Shown in pieces: positions 1 to 11,342 of a DNA stretch of 64,000 nucleotides. Where the stretch lies: positions 62,001 through 126,000 of the forward strand of contig JAPEVC010000042.1 in NCBI GenBank assembly GCA_027946555.1, read 5' to 3'. Numbering within the stretch: position 1 is the first letter of the stretch; every line of letters starts with the position of its first letter. The position numbers and the translations under genes were made by a program. A model generated the notes under the pieces. The model saw nothing but the letters and a program-made list of their open reading frames with translations. It was not told where the DNA came from and did no database searches. Origin of the DNA: Gnomoniopsis sp. IMI 355080 (lineage: Eukaryota > Ascomycota > Sordariomycetes > Diaporthales > Gnomoniaceae).

Positions 1-1616
1 GAAGGTAAGGTGCTCATAGTAAACAATAAGAGCACCGAGCTCAGCGGGGCCGATGTGACCGCCGACCAGGATACTGGTTGTGGGGCGGTTGCCCAAGAAG
101 ACCTTGTGCTGCACCAGGTGCTCGGGTGTACCCTCAGCCTTGACCTCCTCGGCTGTCTTGCCGACCATCAGCGCTTCTGCTTGCGCGAGATAGTTGGATG
201 CCAGCATCTTCTGGTGCAGGTTATTGGAAATCGGATTGTGCGACTTTGCGGCCAGGATGAAGTCCGTCGGAATGAGCTTCGTGCCCTGGTGAACCAATTG
301 GAAGAAGGAGTGCTGGGCATTGGTGCAGGGCTCGCCGAATAGGATCGGCCCGGTGGTGTACTTGGCGGGGGTGCCGTCAGAAGTGGTGCTCTTGCCGTTG
401 GACTCCATGGATAGCTGCTGGAGGTATGCTGGGAAACGGTGCAGGTACTGGTCGAAAGGAGCCACCAAGTGCGTCTGTGCGTTGTAGAAGTTGCTGTACC
501 AAACACTGAGAAGGCCAGCAATGACAGGGATGTTGTCCTTCAGTGCGGCAGCACGAAAGTGCTTGTCCATCTCGTGAGCACCAGCCAGGAACTTCTCGAA
601 GTTCTCATAGCCAATGTAAAGCGCAACGGACAGACCGATGGCGCTCCAGACGGAGTAGCGACCACCGACCCAACTCTCGAAACCGAACATGTTGTTGGCG
701 TCAATACCGAACTTGGTAACCTCGGACTCGTTTGTCGAGAGAGCGACGAAGTGCTTCGCAATGTCACCGTTGCCACCCGTCTTCTCGAGGAACCAGGTCT
801 TGGCGGTGTTGGCGTTAGTGGTGGTCTCGGCGGTGGTGAAGGTCTTGGAAGCGATCAGGAAAAGAACGGTCTCCGGGTCGGTGTTGGCCAGGGCCTCTGC
901 GATGTGAGTGCCGTCGATGTTGGAGACGAAGTGAAGGGTCATGTCCTTGGCTCCGTAGTGCTTTAGAGCCTCAGTGACCATGACAGGTCCCCTAAGGTTG
1001 ACATTGAGTTAGTCTTTGGTGGTTGGGGCTGGACTGCTAGGAAGCCCCGGAGCAGCAGCTACTTGAAAGGTTCAGAAAATGCTCACAAGTCAGAGCCACC
1101 AATGCCAACGTTGATGATGGTTGTCAGCTTCTTGCCGGTATAGCCTTTCCAGTCGCCGCTGCGCACCTGCTGGGTGAACTCCTTCATGTGGGCGAGGACG
1201 TCATTGACACCGCCCTTGATGCCCATGACATCCTGGCCATCGACCTTCATGTCCCAGGGCTTGCCCTCGAGGCCGACATTCCTCAGTGCAGCGTGATAAA
1301 CAGCCCGGTCCTCGGTGAAGTTTATCTTCTCGCCGTTGAACATGGCCTCACGCTTCTTCTCGACGCCAGCCTCATCGGCAAGCTTGGTCAGCAGATCGAG
1401 GGTGCCATCCGCGAGAAAGTTCTTGGAGAAGTCGAACAGTATGTCGATGGGCTGGCCAGAGGAAGAGATGGAGGCGGGCAAGGTGAAGTTTCGGGTGTAC
1501 TTCTCGAAGCGCTTGGGGTCGGAGGCGAAAGCCTCCTTCAGCACGAAGCTCTTGCCGACGGTGTCGCGGTGCTGCTGGAGCTCGCTCCAGGCGGGGAGAC
1601 TGCTGGCTTGAGGCAT
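1..1616 (-). CDS. pgi1: Glucose-6-phosphate isomerase, 3' end cut off
   Basis: Interconverts glucose-6-phosphate and fructose-6-phosphate in cytosolic glycolysis/gluconeogenesis. Two exons are visible: 1616..1087 and 991..1, joined by a 95-nt intron (donor GTGAGC, branch GACTAAC, acceptor TTAG). Exon 1 begins at an ATG (1614-1616) giving MPQASSLPAW and ends in the conserved NVGIGGSDL, which continues as GPVMVTEALKHYG. Exon 2 contains the family signature around GGRYSVWSAIGLS and the FGEPCTNAQHSFFQ active-site region. The reading frame is open to the first base of the window, so about 45 C-terminal residues of the roughly 550-residue enzyme lie outside. The in-frame codons upstream of 1616 lack homology and are probably leader. 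Identity is very secure; only the missing end is unknown. Confidence 0.96.
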
Positions 1617-3102
1617 TTCGGCAATCGATATGACGGTGAGATGAAAAGGCTTTTGGAGGTTCTGCTGTGGCCAATAATGCACGACGAGGTCAGAAAAAAT
1701 GCTTCGACGTACGAGACGGATCGACCAAGAGCTCAGTGAGTTCCTTGGGGGGGGGGGCATGCAAGAGCAAGAGCTATGACATAACATACCTTAGAGCTAC
1801 AAGAAGCTATAAGACAAGCAAATGTCTGACAGGTCAATAAAGTCTTTGGATTGTGATCTGGTGTTCTGGCAATTGATCAGTCCTCGCTGCAAGAGATGAA
1901 AAGAATATCAGTAGCAGTTAGGTGATCCGAGTTGTCCTGGAGATGGTCTGTGAGGTGAACCTTGGAAGCGGGGTCCTTCGCCATTCCACGCCTTCCGAGA
2001 GCGCATTCCACAACATCCAGACTCGCCCCGCAGTTGTCTCATTCTTCCGGTACCTATGTCTAGGTAGGTGGTCATACTACTCACCTTGGTATTGTATGCA
2101 GTAGATGTCCAGCTTCGAAAAAGAATCTACCTGGAATATGTGTACAGAACAGCCAGAGCGGCCAGGCTAACTAACTATATTTATACCTCGTTGGGAAAAG
2201 ACGAGAGTATTGCATGTTGCCCCAAAACACTCCAGGTTAGGTAGCGTTCCATCGCAAACTTCCACTGAGGATGATCAGGCACTGCGTCACCATGCATCCA
2301 CTCTTGAAAAGGGTCCCCAGTGTTTTGTCTGCCCTTGCGCAGATACAGGGCTGAGAGTAAGGCCTACTACAGAAGCGAGCAGCGAGACGGCCAAGAACAT
2401 GCCCACGTCGGACCACCGTCACCCCCCGAAGAATCTTCCAGACTACTGCATACACTGTATTTGCAGTTTGCAATGAATGCATCTTCAAGTTGTCTGCCTA
2501 TCTGCCTTTGTCTGGCCTGTCTGTCAGCTTGACTAACCTAGCCACTGAAAGCCACAGTGCATCGTGATCCGGCATCTACTAGACTTTTGTTGTTTCCTTT
2601 CCTGATCCTTTTACCGACCCACCCCCCTCATCTTCAAACAACCAAGCAAATCACCGGAAATGTCCTTGCATCAAGACTGGCAAAATGCTGGCCCTGCATT
2701 CCTTGTCTTTGAAAATAAAGGGGAAAAATTTAAAGCAAAGAATCCCCTCGCCAAATTGGTCTGTGCAGCAATGTAAAAACCAAACTCCAAGTCCTGCGCT
2801 CAGGAATTGTGCAAAAGAGCCTCAACTTCTTCGTATTCCTTCTTATATGCCCAATCCCATGGAAAAGCCCTCACTTCAAGGAGCCCCAGTTAGAAACGCC
2901 CTTCTCTTGCATATGTAGGCCGTTTTGTTTGCAATACTCAGCTGCTTTCATAATGCAACACGCTCTGCAGTCATGCAAATGCAAAACCTTCATAATCCAA
3001 CCCCTAGCCGTCTTCAAATACTGGCATCTCCTCTGAGATCTCAATCGTGATATCCTTCCCAAGGGCATGGTTTGTGCTCCACCCCTGGCAATGTTGCCGC
3101 GT
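1617..3102. other. Intergenic, pgi1 promoter and sch9 3' flank
   Basis: About 1.5 kb without a supportable gene. A run of eleven G lies near 1747. The half nearer 1617 should hold the pgi1 promoter; the half nearer 3102 the sch9 3' UTR. Small ORFs here have no protein-like features. Confidence 0.5.
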
Positions 3103-5366
3103 TTACCGGTCCTGAACGCTACCAATGAATGAGGGGTCCTTGACACTACCGCCGCCGTCTGCCAGGCCGGCTATCGGTCTGTTGTAGCTAAAGCCCTGGA
3201 ACTGGTTCTGCATCGTCTGCGACAACACGGGGCCCTCGACGTATGAGTCTTGAGGAGCCTCCGAGGTGAACTCGGGATCGAAGTTGGCCGTGTCAAGGGC
3301 GTCAGCCTGCATAATGGTGGGTTAGCATAAATATTTTATATCGCATCGCTTTCGGAGCGCAGAGGAACTTACCACATTGGGTTTGAAAGTAGGCTCATAC
3401 TTGCGCTGCAACAACTTGCGCCAATCTATGGCATGGAAGAAGGGGTGCGCCTTGATCTCAGCCGATCCATTCGCACCCAATCGTTGCGCCGGCTCACGGT
3501 TCAGCAACTTCGTAAGAAGATCTTTGGCTGCAGGAGGCACGATGTCCTGGCTGGGGAAGTGGAGCGGCTCGCCCAAAATCTTACGGTACATCTCGTTCGT
3601 GTTCTCGTCGTAGAACGGAGGAAGGCCTGTCAACATCTCATAGAGCAAGACACCAAGCGTCCACCAATCCACGGTCTTGTTGTAGCCAGTGCCCAGCAGA
3701 AGCTCTGGGGCCAAATACTCAGGAGTGCCGCAGAACGTGTTCGTCCGGTCCTCGTCCTTCATGTCCAGCTTGCAGAGACCAAAATCGCAGAGAGCGATGT
3801 GGCCTTGGTAGTCCAGCAAAATATTCTCGGGCTTGAGATCACGGTAGATGACGTTGAATCCGTGCAAACACTCGAGAGCACACAGCAACTCTGCGGTGTA
3901 AAATCTCGATCTGTTGACGTCGAAACGCTGCTCCTTCTGAAGGTGGTGGAACAACTCTCCGCCATTGACGAACGCAAGGACAAAGTAGAGCTTTTCGGGC
4001 GATTGGAAGGTAAATTTGAGGGGAACGATGAAGGGATTGTTGATCTGCGCGAGGACGGATCGCTCGGCGAGGGTGTGGGTGACCTCTGAGCGTGAGATGA
4101 TGTGCGCCTTGCGAATCGTCTTGAGGGCGTAAATTCGACTGGTATCCTTCTTGCGGACCTGCATGACCTTGCCAAAGCTGCCCTTGCCCACGACCTTGAG
4201 AAGTTCAAAGTCCTCGATCTTGAGCTTGCCGGCCCTATTCTCCACATACTCGACACCGATCTTGAGCTCACCCTGACCAAACTGCACAGGTATCCACTGT
4301 ACACCGCTCTGGCCCAAGCTCTTCTCCTTCTCGGCGAATTCGGTTGCCGCCTTCTCTCGGTCCTTTTTGCTCGCCTTGGGATCCTCCACGAACTTGGTTC
4401 GCTCCTCGAAACGGGGCTTGATCTGGACCACGCCAAGGAAGATATCATTGGCACGGCCAATGCTTGGCGAGGCATTAGGGTTGCGGATGTAGAGGTGCAC
4501 GGTGAGATCGGTTACTCGAGACACATCGAATTTGTACTGGGTGTTGGAGCCAGCCCACAGAGGCTGCTCAGGGTTACCCTCCACAGAGTTGACGAAGACC
4601 TGAACCTTATCGAAATCGAGCAGAGCGTATGGCATGTACTTGCCAGAGACACGGCCATGGTTTGTAGGTATGTTGCCAAAGCCTCCAGAAGTATTGGGTC
4701 GATGGCCATTGGGACCTGTGCGCACAGAACCAGCAATGCTAGCTCCTGTGCCTTGAGAGGCAGAGCTTTGATGGCCGCTGAAGATATTCTTGTGTGAGTC
4801 AGGTAGAGCGAAGCCTCGACCTTCATGAAGGGTGACCACGAGGATGCCAGGCTTTGGGGTGAACTCGATAGGTGCTTGTACCATGGTCTCTGAGGTAGCT
4901 GTTGAAAGCAATGGGGTGTCAGCATAATCTCTGGCAAGGGAACCGCAGCATTTGGAGGGTACGAGCCCCATTGTGGTGGTGGAGGTTTGGTCTACAGAAC
5001 AAGTGAGGCTTCGGTAGGTGTTATTTAGAGAAGACATACCGATGTTGTTGTCTGGAGGAGAGGGAGAGGGGGCACCAGTGATGGAGCTGCCCTCTGATTG
5101 TGTCTTATCATCCTTTTCACCAGGGAGGGTGGAGGAGGACGTCGAGCGCCCAAAGCCGCCTAGAGGACTGCTCAGATGAGTCTTCTTCAGCTCTGTAGAT
5201 AACAAGGAGAGTCAGCAATGGGTTTTTTTGTATGGATGCAAAGTAGAGCGGGCCAACATTTGAGGTCAAATGTAGAAAAAAAAAGGGGGGGGGGACGTTG
5301 TAGAGTGTGCAAATTCACAGGCATGGGTTGTTCGGACATACTCTCGGTGATCCTCCACGACGACAT
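3103..5366 (-). CDS. sch9: Sch9-type AGC protein kinase (C2 plus kinase)
   Basis: Nutrient-responsive Ser/Thr kinase of the Sch9/S6K class acting downstream of TORC1. Proposed exons are 5366..5342, 5192..5040, 4898..3373 and 3306..3103, giving 635 residues. The 25-nt first exon encodes MSSWRITE and splices into KLKKTHLSSPLGG, resembling the N-terminus of other fungal Sch9 proteins. A C2-like domain (from PGILVVTLHEG, about residue 75, to about 290) precedes the kinase: GKGSFG near 297, ALK Lys near 319, YRDLKPEN, DFG, and the activation-loop site TFCGTPEY. The C-terminal exon holds the turn region NFDPEFTSE and the hydrophobic motif FQGFSY (604-609), the expected TORC1 target. Intron 2 (141 nt) is a multiple of three and open, so unspliced mRNA would also be translatable; its CTGAC branch favours splicing. 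Kinase identity is secure, the N-terminus less so. Confidence 0.93.
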
Positions 5367-6972
5367 GATGGCGGTAGAGATGGAACTGGACTGCTCGGAT
5401 GAATGGACCTAGTGGGCGAAGCAGCAACAGCAGATGCTGTCAAAAGGGAGGCGGCAGCAGAAAGAGGGTGCGTGAGAACAGCGATGGGATCGATCGAAGA
5501 GTAGGTAAAATGGTGGTTGATCAGGGTCCGAGGGGGCAAGTGCGACGCCGGTGATGTCAGGTAAAAGGCAAGGCAAGGCAAGGCAAGGCAAGGCAAGGCA
5601 AGGCAATCAATCAAAGTTGGCCCTGTTGCACCAGCAAGAAAAGAAAACAAGATGGGAGGTTCGGGACGGGATGGCCTGTTGGATGTAGGTAGGTCGGTAG
5701 AAGTGGAAGAGAGGATAAGATGCCAACAACGGTTTGATGGAATGGAGGTGGCTGTGGTACATGAGCAGCAGCACTTCAAGGTGAGCACGAGCCAATGCTG
5801 ACTAGGTTGGTTGATGGAGATGCTAGAAGCCCAAAACACCTGCGACTTTCTGACTGCAGCAAGATAAGTGGGGGTTGGACTCTTTCCTTCCCGGCCACTT
5901 GGGTGTGTTAGCGTGCGGGCTTGGGTGGTGTGTTAGGCTGTGTGGGTGCGCATTGGGTGCCTCAACAAGCGGGGTCTTTAGTCCGTATCTGCCACTGGCT
6001 GCATTATCTTTTGCAAGGGTTAGGGGTGACTCGTGAGTCTAGGCACAGCTGGCACTTTATTATCTACTCCGGTGATGTTCCATAAATTGTGATGATACCA
6101 GGATATTGTCTCTGCTGCAACAACCTTAAGCACATACTATACAAATAGTTGTGTTGTGTTCTAACCATGCAGGTGCCAAAGAATACTTGCCAGAAGGGAC
6201 TTACTCAAAGCATCCTGAGTTAGGCGAAGGCTGCCGATATTAAGAACATCTATTATTAGACTTGATTGGGCTATCAAAACTCGCCTGCGGGCCCGGGTAA
6301 AGTTTTACATACCTAGTAACCTCCTCAATGACCAGCAGGGGCTGGATAGGAGAAAAGGGGGCCAGACCACCTTTGATCTGACACCACCACATGGCAATCT
6401 AGTCATTGGCTAATTTGCTGCGTAGTGCTACCATAGTAAGTGCGAGTCGAGTGTAGGTTGTGGGCAATTGGCTTTTAGCTTAGACTCTCCAATCTACGCA
6501 GTACCAGTCAACAAGTGCTGTTCCGAATGTCAGCCTGGGACAATCAATTGCTTATACAATTACTAACTTACAAAGGTAACAATACTATGACAATACTATG
6601 GCACCTAAACATACCTGGCCAAGTTTCAACCTTGACATGCCACTCTTTGTCAGCAGAAATTGGTTGGCCTCAACACTCATATTGCTGTGATTGCAAGGGA
6701 AACAAATATAAGCCATTGAAAAGCCAGGTCTGAGCATATCAATAACCCGGCCTTTAGTGTTGATATGCCACGTTATCCGTCAGATGCAAAGGAACATATT
6801 AGGTAGACTGGGCCGTTTTCAACAGACCCATATACTTTGCACTTGTACTGAGTAAGTATTTATATATTGTCTCCTGGCTCTTGGGGATCAAAAAGCCTCA
6901 GGCGTGCGAGCAACGTGGCCAGTATACAGACTGTCTGCCGTCCCGAGTCTTGAATTCTTGACTCGACACTCT
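5367..6972. other. Intergenic, sch9 promoter and 5' leader
   Basis: About 1.6 kb with no gene. On the minus strand the part next to sch9 is pyrimidine-rich, as in many fungal 5' leaders, and holds a pentanucleotide repeat (separate entry). Nothing else is recognisable. Confidence 0.5.
5565..5606. repeat. (AAGGC)n microsatellite, about 8 copies
   Basis: A perfect run of AAGGC units, read as GCCTT on the sch9 sense strand. It sits about 200 bp upstream of the proposed sch9 start codon, in its presumed promoter or leader. Confidence 0.9.
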
Positions 6973-7866
6973 TCACAAACCTGCCCGCTGTACTACGAAA
7001 CTAGCTGCATCATCCGCATCCAGCGAATTAGTCAAATGCTGCAGCAACACGGTGCCAACACCAGGTCTCCACCATCGCAGATGTTATATCCAGCATGACA
7101 CACAACTTTCGTCTTCGTCTCCGCGCCGGTAACTGTTTGGTGACTCAATGGGTCTCCAAAAACCACGACGAAGCTGGACCCCTGCCAAACCGCTCTGGCC
7201 AACAATATCGGCCGCCTTTTGCACAAGCTGGCCGCCCTGTGAGTAGCCGCTCACGACGAGCTTGATTGACGGACAGCGGCTGAGAGTGGACGTGATGTCG
7301 CTTGCGCTGAGGGGTGGTCAGAACTGGCATCCATACCCACAATATTTCCATCAGAGAGACTCACAGCTGCTGCGTGCCTTTATCATCCCCGCCTTGCAGA
7401 TACTTGCCGTTGATACTCGCCACATCTGGTTTTCGTTAGAACCCTCATACCTTATTTTGAAAGACAACAAATCGCCCTGGGTACTTACAATTATTTATGC
7501 CCTGCACAGCAACACGCTCACCCACCTTGTCCACCGCGGCCTGGAAGAAAGCGGGCCCGGTGGTTACGCCTACGTCCCCTGGCTCTTCTGTACCTCTCGC
7601 GAATAAGATCGTGAGATTCGCATAAATCGCACCCGTATTCAGGGTAATTTCAGCGCCAAGTTCATCCGCAACGTCCTGGAGCGTACCCGTCAAAAATCCT
7701 TCTAGATCATCCACAATGACATTCAGGGGGTAGATATCCAGAAGTTTGGCGAGGAGGCTATTTACGTCGAAGCGCTTAGAAAGACCTGAACACATGGCAA
7801 TGGGCCGGGGCGCTGCAACAGCGGCTTGAGCTGCACAGATGCGAGAATGGAAGCAGACAGCTTCAT
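6973..7866 (-). pseudogene. Cutinase-family esterase, broken by three indels
   Basis: Homologous to secreted fungal cutinases (CE5, alpha/beta serine hydrolases). The ATG at 7864-7866 opens a signal peptide (MKLSASILAS), but the frame then needs one extra base to continue into the long intact block 7795-7485 containing ILFARGTEEPGDVGVTTGP. Two normal introns follow (about 7486..7424 and 7364..7307), then the nucleophile motif GYSQGGQ. A second break at a GGGG run near 7180 shifts the frame before VVVFGDP and the VCHAGYNICDGGDLVL block. A third break near 7050, where an 11-nt insert sits between GTGTTG repeats, is needed to reach the C-terminal block HLTNSLDADDAASFVV ending at TGA 6973. Apart from the indels the sequence is well preserved and the catalytic Ser and Asp regions are intact, so the loss looks recent; assembly error is the alternative. 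Confidence 0.8.
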
Positions 7867-9244
7867 TGTATAGGAAGGAAGGGTCTGAATGGACAAGTAT
7901 TGACTTTCACGCGCTTTGAGTCGAGGTCAACACTTGTTGACGACTGGTGCGATTGATATTATACAAGGAGCATGGGAAAGCTGGGAACTGGCTCAGTATC
8001 TATGTTATTATAACGTGATGTATCACTCTCAAGTCGGACCATAGAGTATTAAGGTGTAACTACGTAGCATCGGAGCTCCGGCGTATACGCAAACCCATAA
8101 TAGCAACGATTGAGGGAAAGCCATGCGAAGTTGCTTTCATGTCCTAACGTTGTAGACGGCATCTGTTCAGGCCCTGTGCAGCCAAGATCAGCGCACTGGA
8201 AGATGACTTGGTTTAGGTCCTCAACTGTCGACTTTTTGCTGAGTCTTGCAGGCTTACTTCCGAGTCGTTAGACAAAGTCCCTATGCTGGAAATATCAGTC
8301 AAACCCCAGATCATCCGATGGGATGAATATTGGGTCTGGGTAGTTCTCTCCAATCTGGGGGAAAACATTGGGTCTGTTGAAGTGACACTTGCATGTAACC
8401 TTCCATATCTCGCGTGCCGCGTGCCTAGCCACTAGCTCATAGGTATGTTCATGATATTGACACTCGTGATCTTTGGTACGATTTGAAGTTTCACGTCAGT
8501 TTTCTGGGCCAATCGTGAAGCTTCATTTTTGAAAGGTTATAACATTGCTGCTACCGCTCTATTATGCATAGTAAGTGATCGACGCTGGCTTGCACCTCTG
8601 TGTCCATAGTGATCCAGTCTCCGTTGACGATGCTGCTATGGCACACACATTTATGATCGCATATTGGTACTTGAAGTAAATACTTGATGAGCATCATATA
8701 TCTGTAAAGCGCTATAGGTCAGTTGGGCAACTGGGGGAATAGTCCACTCAAGCATACAATGTCCCAGGCATCTTGTAAAAGTCGGCAAAAGTCCATGCAA
8801 TATCGGAGGATGGGTGCAGTCAGGTCTTCATCCATTCCCATATACTTGCTCCTCCCATGCCCTGTTGATGCCATTCAATACATAAACTTGCCTACTTGGC
8901 ATTGAATGCCAAGTTCGATCTCGCATCTTAAATGCCGTGCACTTTACTCGAGGAGTCACCACGGGAAGAAGGTTTACCGCTTGGGGGATTCAACTACTGT
9001 ACTTTATTATGTAAGTTATACAACATGAGGGTATCATTGCCAACACTTCATGGTCTAATTCTTGATATCGAGACCTCGGCCTCCAGCCCGTCGCCATACA
9101 TATACCTTCTACAGAGCATTTGCCGTCAGATCTCACGAGACGTGTGATGCATACTCCGCAATTCAATCCTTTGTCATGCCACCATAGCCACGCTAAAGAG
9201 TGCATCACTCAAGGTATCAGAAACATAGGCGTGTTGCTTTGAGA
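7867..9244. other. Intergenic, AT-rich, no gene seen
   Basis: About 1.4 kb with many stops in all frames and no conserved protein block. It separates the 5' end of the cutinase remnant from the 3' end of the MFS gene. Confidence 0.5.
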
Positions 9245-10847
9245 CTAGGAGACCCTCTGATCCAGGACAACTCCGACGGGATTCTTTGTGACATTGTCAC
9301 CCCAAGTAGCCTTCCATCCATTCTCTTCAAGGTATGTTTTCCACGCCTCGTCATCATCCTCCAACTGTCGTGAGACATCGGGTATCACAAACAGAGCCAC
9401 GAGCGCACCAATAACCGCGAAGCCAGAACCGACGAGAAAGGCGACCTGGTCACCGGTGGAAGAGTCATCCGAATAGACAGTTTGTATCGAAGTAAAAACT
9501 TGCGTTCCAATGGCGGCACCGGCTTTGCTCCACGCGGCGACAAACCCCATCAGCTGGCCACGGATGGCCGTAGGGAAACATTCCGAAGCTGTCAATACGA
9601 CGGTACTACCCGGCCCAAGTTCGCCAAGGCTAAGGAAGATGCCATAAAGCACAACGAAAAGGGGGAAATTGTTCTGTATAGGACCCATAGCTCCGCCCAA
9701 AACGAAGCCGAGGATGGCCTGCAAGCCAAAACCTAACGCCATTGTCTTCCTGCGCCCGATCTTATCGGACAGGTACCCGCCGATGAAAGGACCAGGTATG
9801 TAGAAGCAGTTGATCACCGTGCCCCAGCCGAGATTCTTGACAATGCTATTGTCAGGATTGACACGAGAGATAATCGTCGAGCTGAAGATGCCAAAAGGGA
9901 TGCTAATGTAATTGTACAAGAACCAAGTCGTAGCGCACCCGATCAGTGGTCTGTAGTATCTTTTCAGGGCCAGGACGTAAGGAGTTCGCTGCTTGCGTAG
10001 TGCTGACTTTCGATATGCGGTGGATACAGCCATTCTGATCCGGAACCAAATGATTGAAATCGGTGGGATTAGGCCAAGTGCAAAGCTGGTCCGCCAGACG
10101 ATGTTGTACTTTTCCACACGCTGGTGGACACAGAGGAGTAGAAGCAAAGGCACCAGCCCACCAAAGACGTATCCTAGAGAGCTGGACAGGTCTGCTAGCA
10201 TGGCAAACATGAAGCCTCTGTGTTTGCGATACTTGTCACTCTCGTCCGTGGCTTCTGCTGCTCCTGCGCCAGATACAGGATACTCCCCGCCTGCCCCGAT
10301 GCCCGCAATACCTCGAGCGATGATGAGCATCCACAGCATGCCTTCGGTCGAGTTGCCGCTGGCAGCCGCGGAGAGCACTATCCCTAGGACGAGGAGTGCC
10401 GTTGTTGCCATCGCACCTGTCTTCCGGCCGAGCTGATCGACAATGACACCGAAGAAGAGCATGCCTAGAATCATGCCGATGAGGAAGGCGTTGCTGAGAC
10501 GCGTGTAGATGGCGTCTGTGAGCGCTTCCGGGTATAGGACGGCGAGTAGTAGCTCTACATTGCCGATGACTGCGGCATTGCTGCGATCTCATGGGTCAGA
10601 CTAGAGTTCTGCTGCTGAACGATAGCGAAAGGAGAGCTGGTGGCAATGAACAAACTCACTATCCATCTGATCCGATGGCTAGGCCAGAAAACAAGATCAT
10701 CAGCCAGACCGAAAGCTTGCTGTAGTAGGTTTTCGCTGGTTCCTCAACCGGTTGTATTTCAACATCGCCATCCTGAATTGTGGGACTTTGGGCGACCTTC
10801 TTCTCTTCAATCGCTAAGTTGTCTGCATGATCTGAGCTTGTTGCCAT
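9245..10847 (-). CDS. MFS permease, Git1-like glycerophosphodiester transporter
   Basis: Plasma-membrane major facilitator of the phosphate:H+ symporter branch, closest by eye to Git1-type glycerophosphoinositol/glycerophosphocholine permeases. Exons 10847..10660 and 10580..9245 (intron 79 nt, GTGAGT..GCAG) give 507 residues. The N-terminal hydrophilic tail leads into TM1 (LSVWLMILFSGLAIGSDGY); FGVIVDQLGRKTG is the loop 2-3 MFS signature; GAGGEYPVSGAGAAEA is the family's TM4 motif; SDKIGRRKT repeats the signature after TM8. The C-terminal tail is short and charged. It is divergent from the peptidase gene at 11343, sharing a 495-bp promoter with two TACCTAGGTA palindromes. Substrate is inferred from family only; inorganic phosphate is possible. 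Confidence 0.9.
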
Positions 10848-11342
10848 GGTTGCATGCCTAGGTACAAATCACTTTAGATTTTCCAGGATGAGCAGTAAGT
10901 TGCATGCCCAGGTGGTGCTGCGTGAGCCTGCTGATTCAACCGCCCACCTGCAAAGAAAGGTGTTGGTGGTGTTACTTATATCAAAAATCCGCAAGCCACG
11001 CAACACCAAACGCAGTTTCATTTACCTAGGTACTCTTATCATGGAGCTTTACCTAGGTAGTCTCTAGGCGCACTACCATATCACCTGTGGATCCCAAGTT
11101 GCCCACACGTATCTGCCGGCGTACCGGGGTGAGACCGCCGAGGACACAATCTGGGGAGCGTGGAGAAGGAAACCATGGGCAAAGCACCGGGCCGGGCCCC
11201 GCACGTCTTGGACATCAACGCTGGACGCTGCCATTCGAATTTTGGCAATCCCTGACCATATGTACTTATATATGCGCCGTGTTCTGGGGTGAACAAGGTA
11301 CTTTTCCCACGATACTCAACCCTCGAAAGCCCTCGGACCGTC
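10848..11342. promoter_or_regulatory. Divergent promoter, Git1-like permease / Xaa-Pro peptidase
   Basis: 495 bp between two start codons on opposite strands. It holds two exact TACCTAGGTA palindromes (11023-11032 and 11050-11059) and a related GCCTAGGTAC at 10856. Their role is unknown. Confidence 0.5.

Noticed and set aside
439..966. Long plus-strand ORF opposite glucose-6-phosphate isomerase
   Set aside because: Antisense shadow of a highly conserved coding exon with strong codon bias.
3433..4797. Plus-strand ORFs of 218 and 231 codons
   Set aside because: Antisense shadows of the Sch9 kinase exon.
5315..5839. 174-codon minus-strand ORF upstream of sch9
   Set aside because: Ser/Pro/Leu-rich translation of a pyrimidine-rich leader and the AAGGC repeat.
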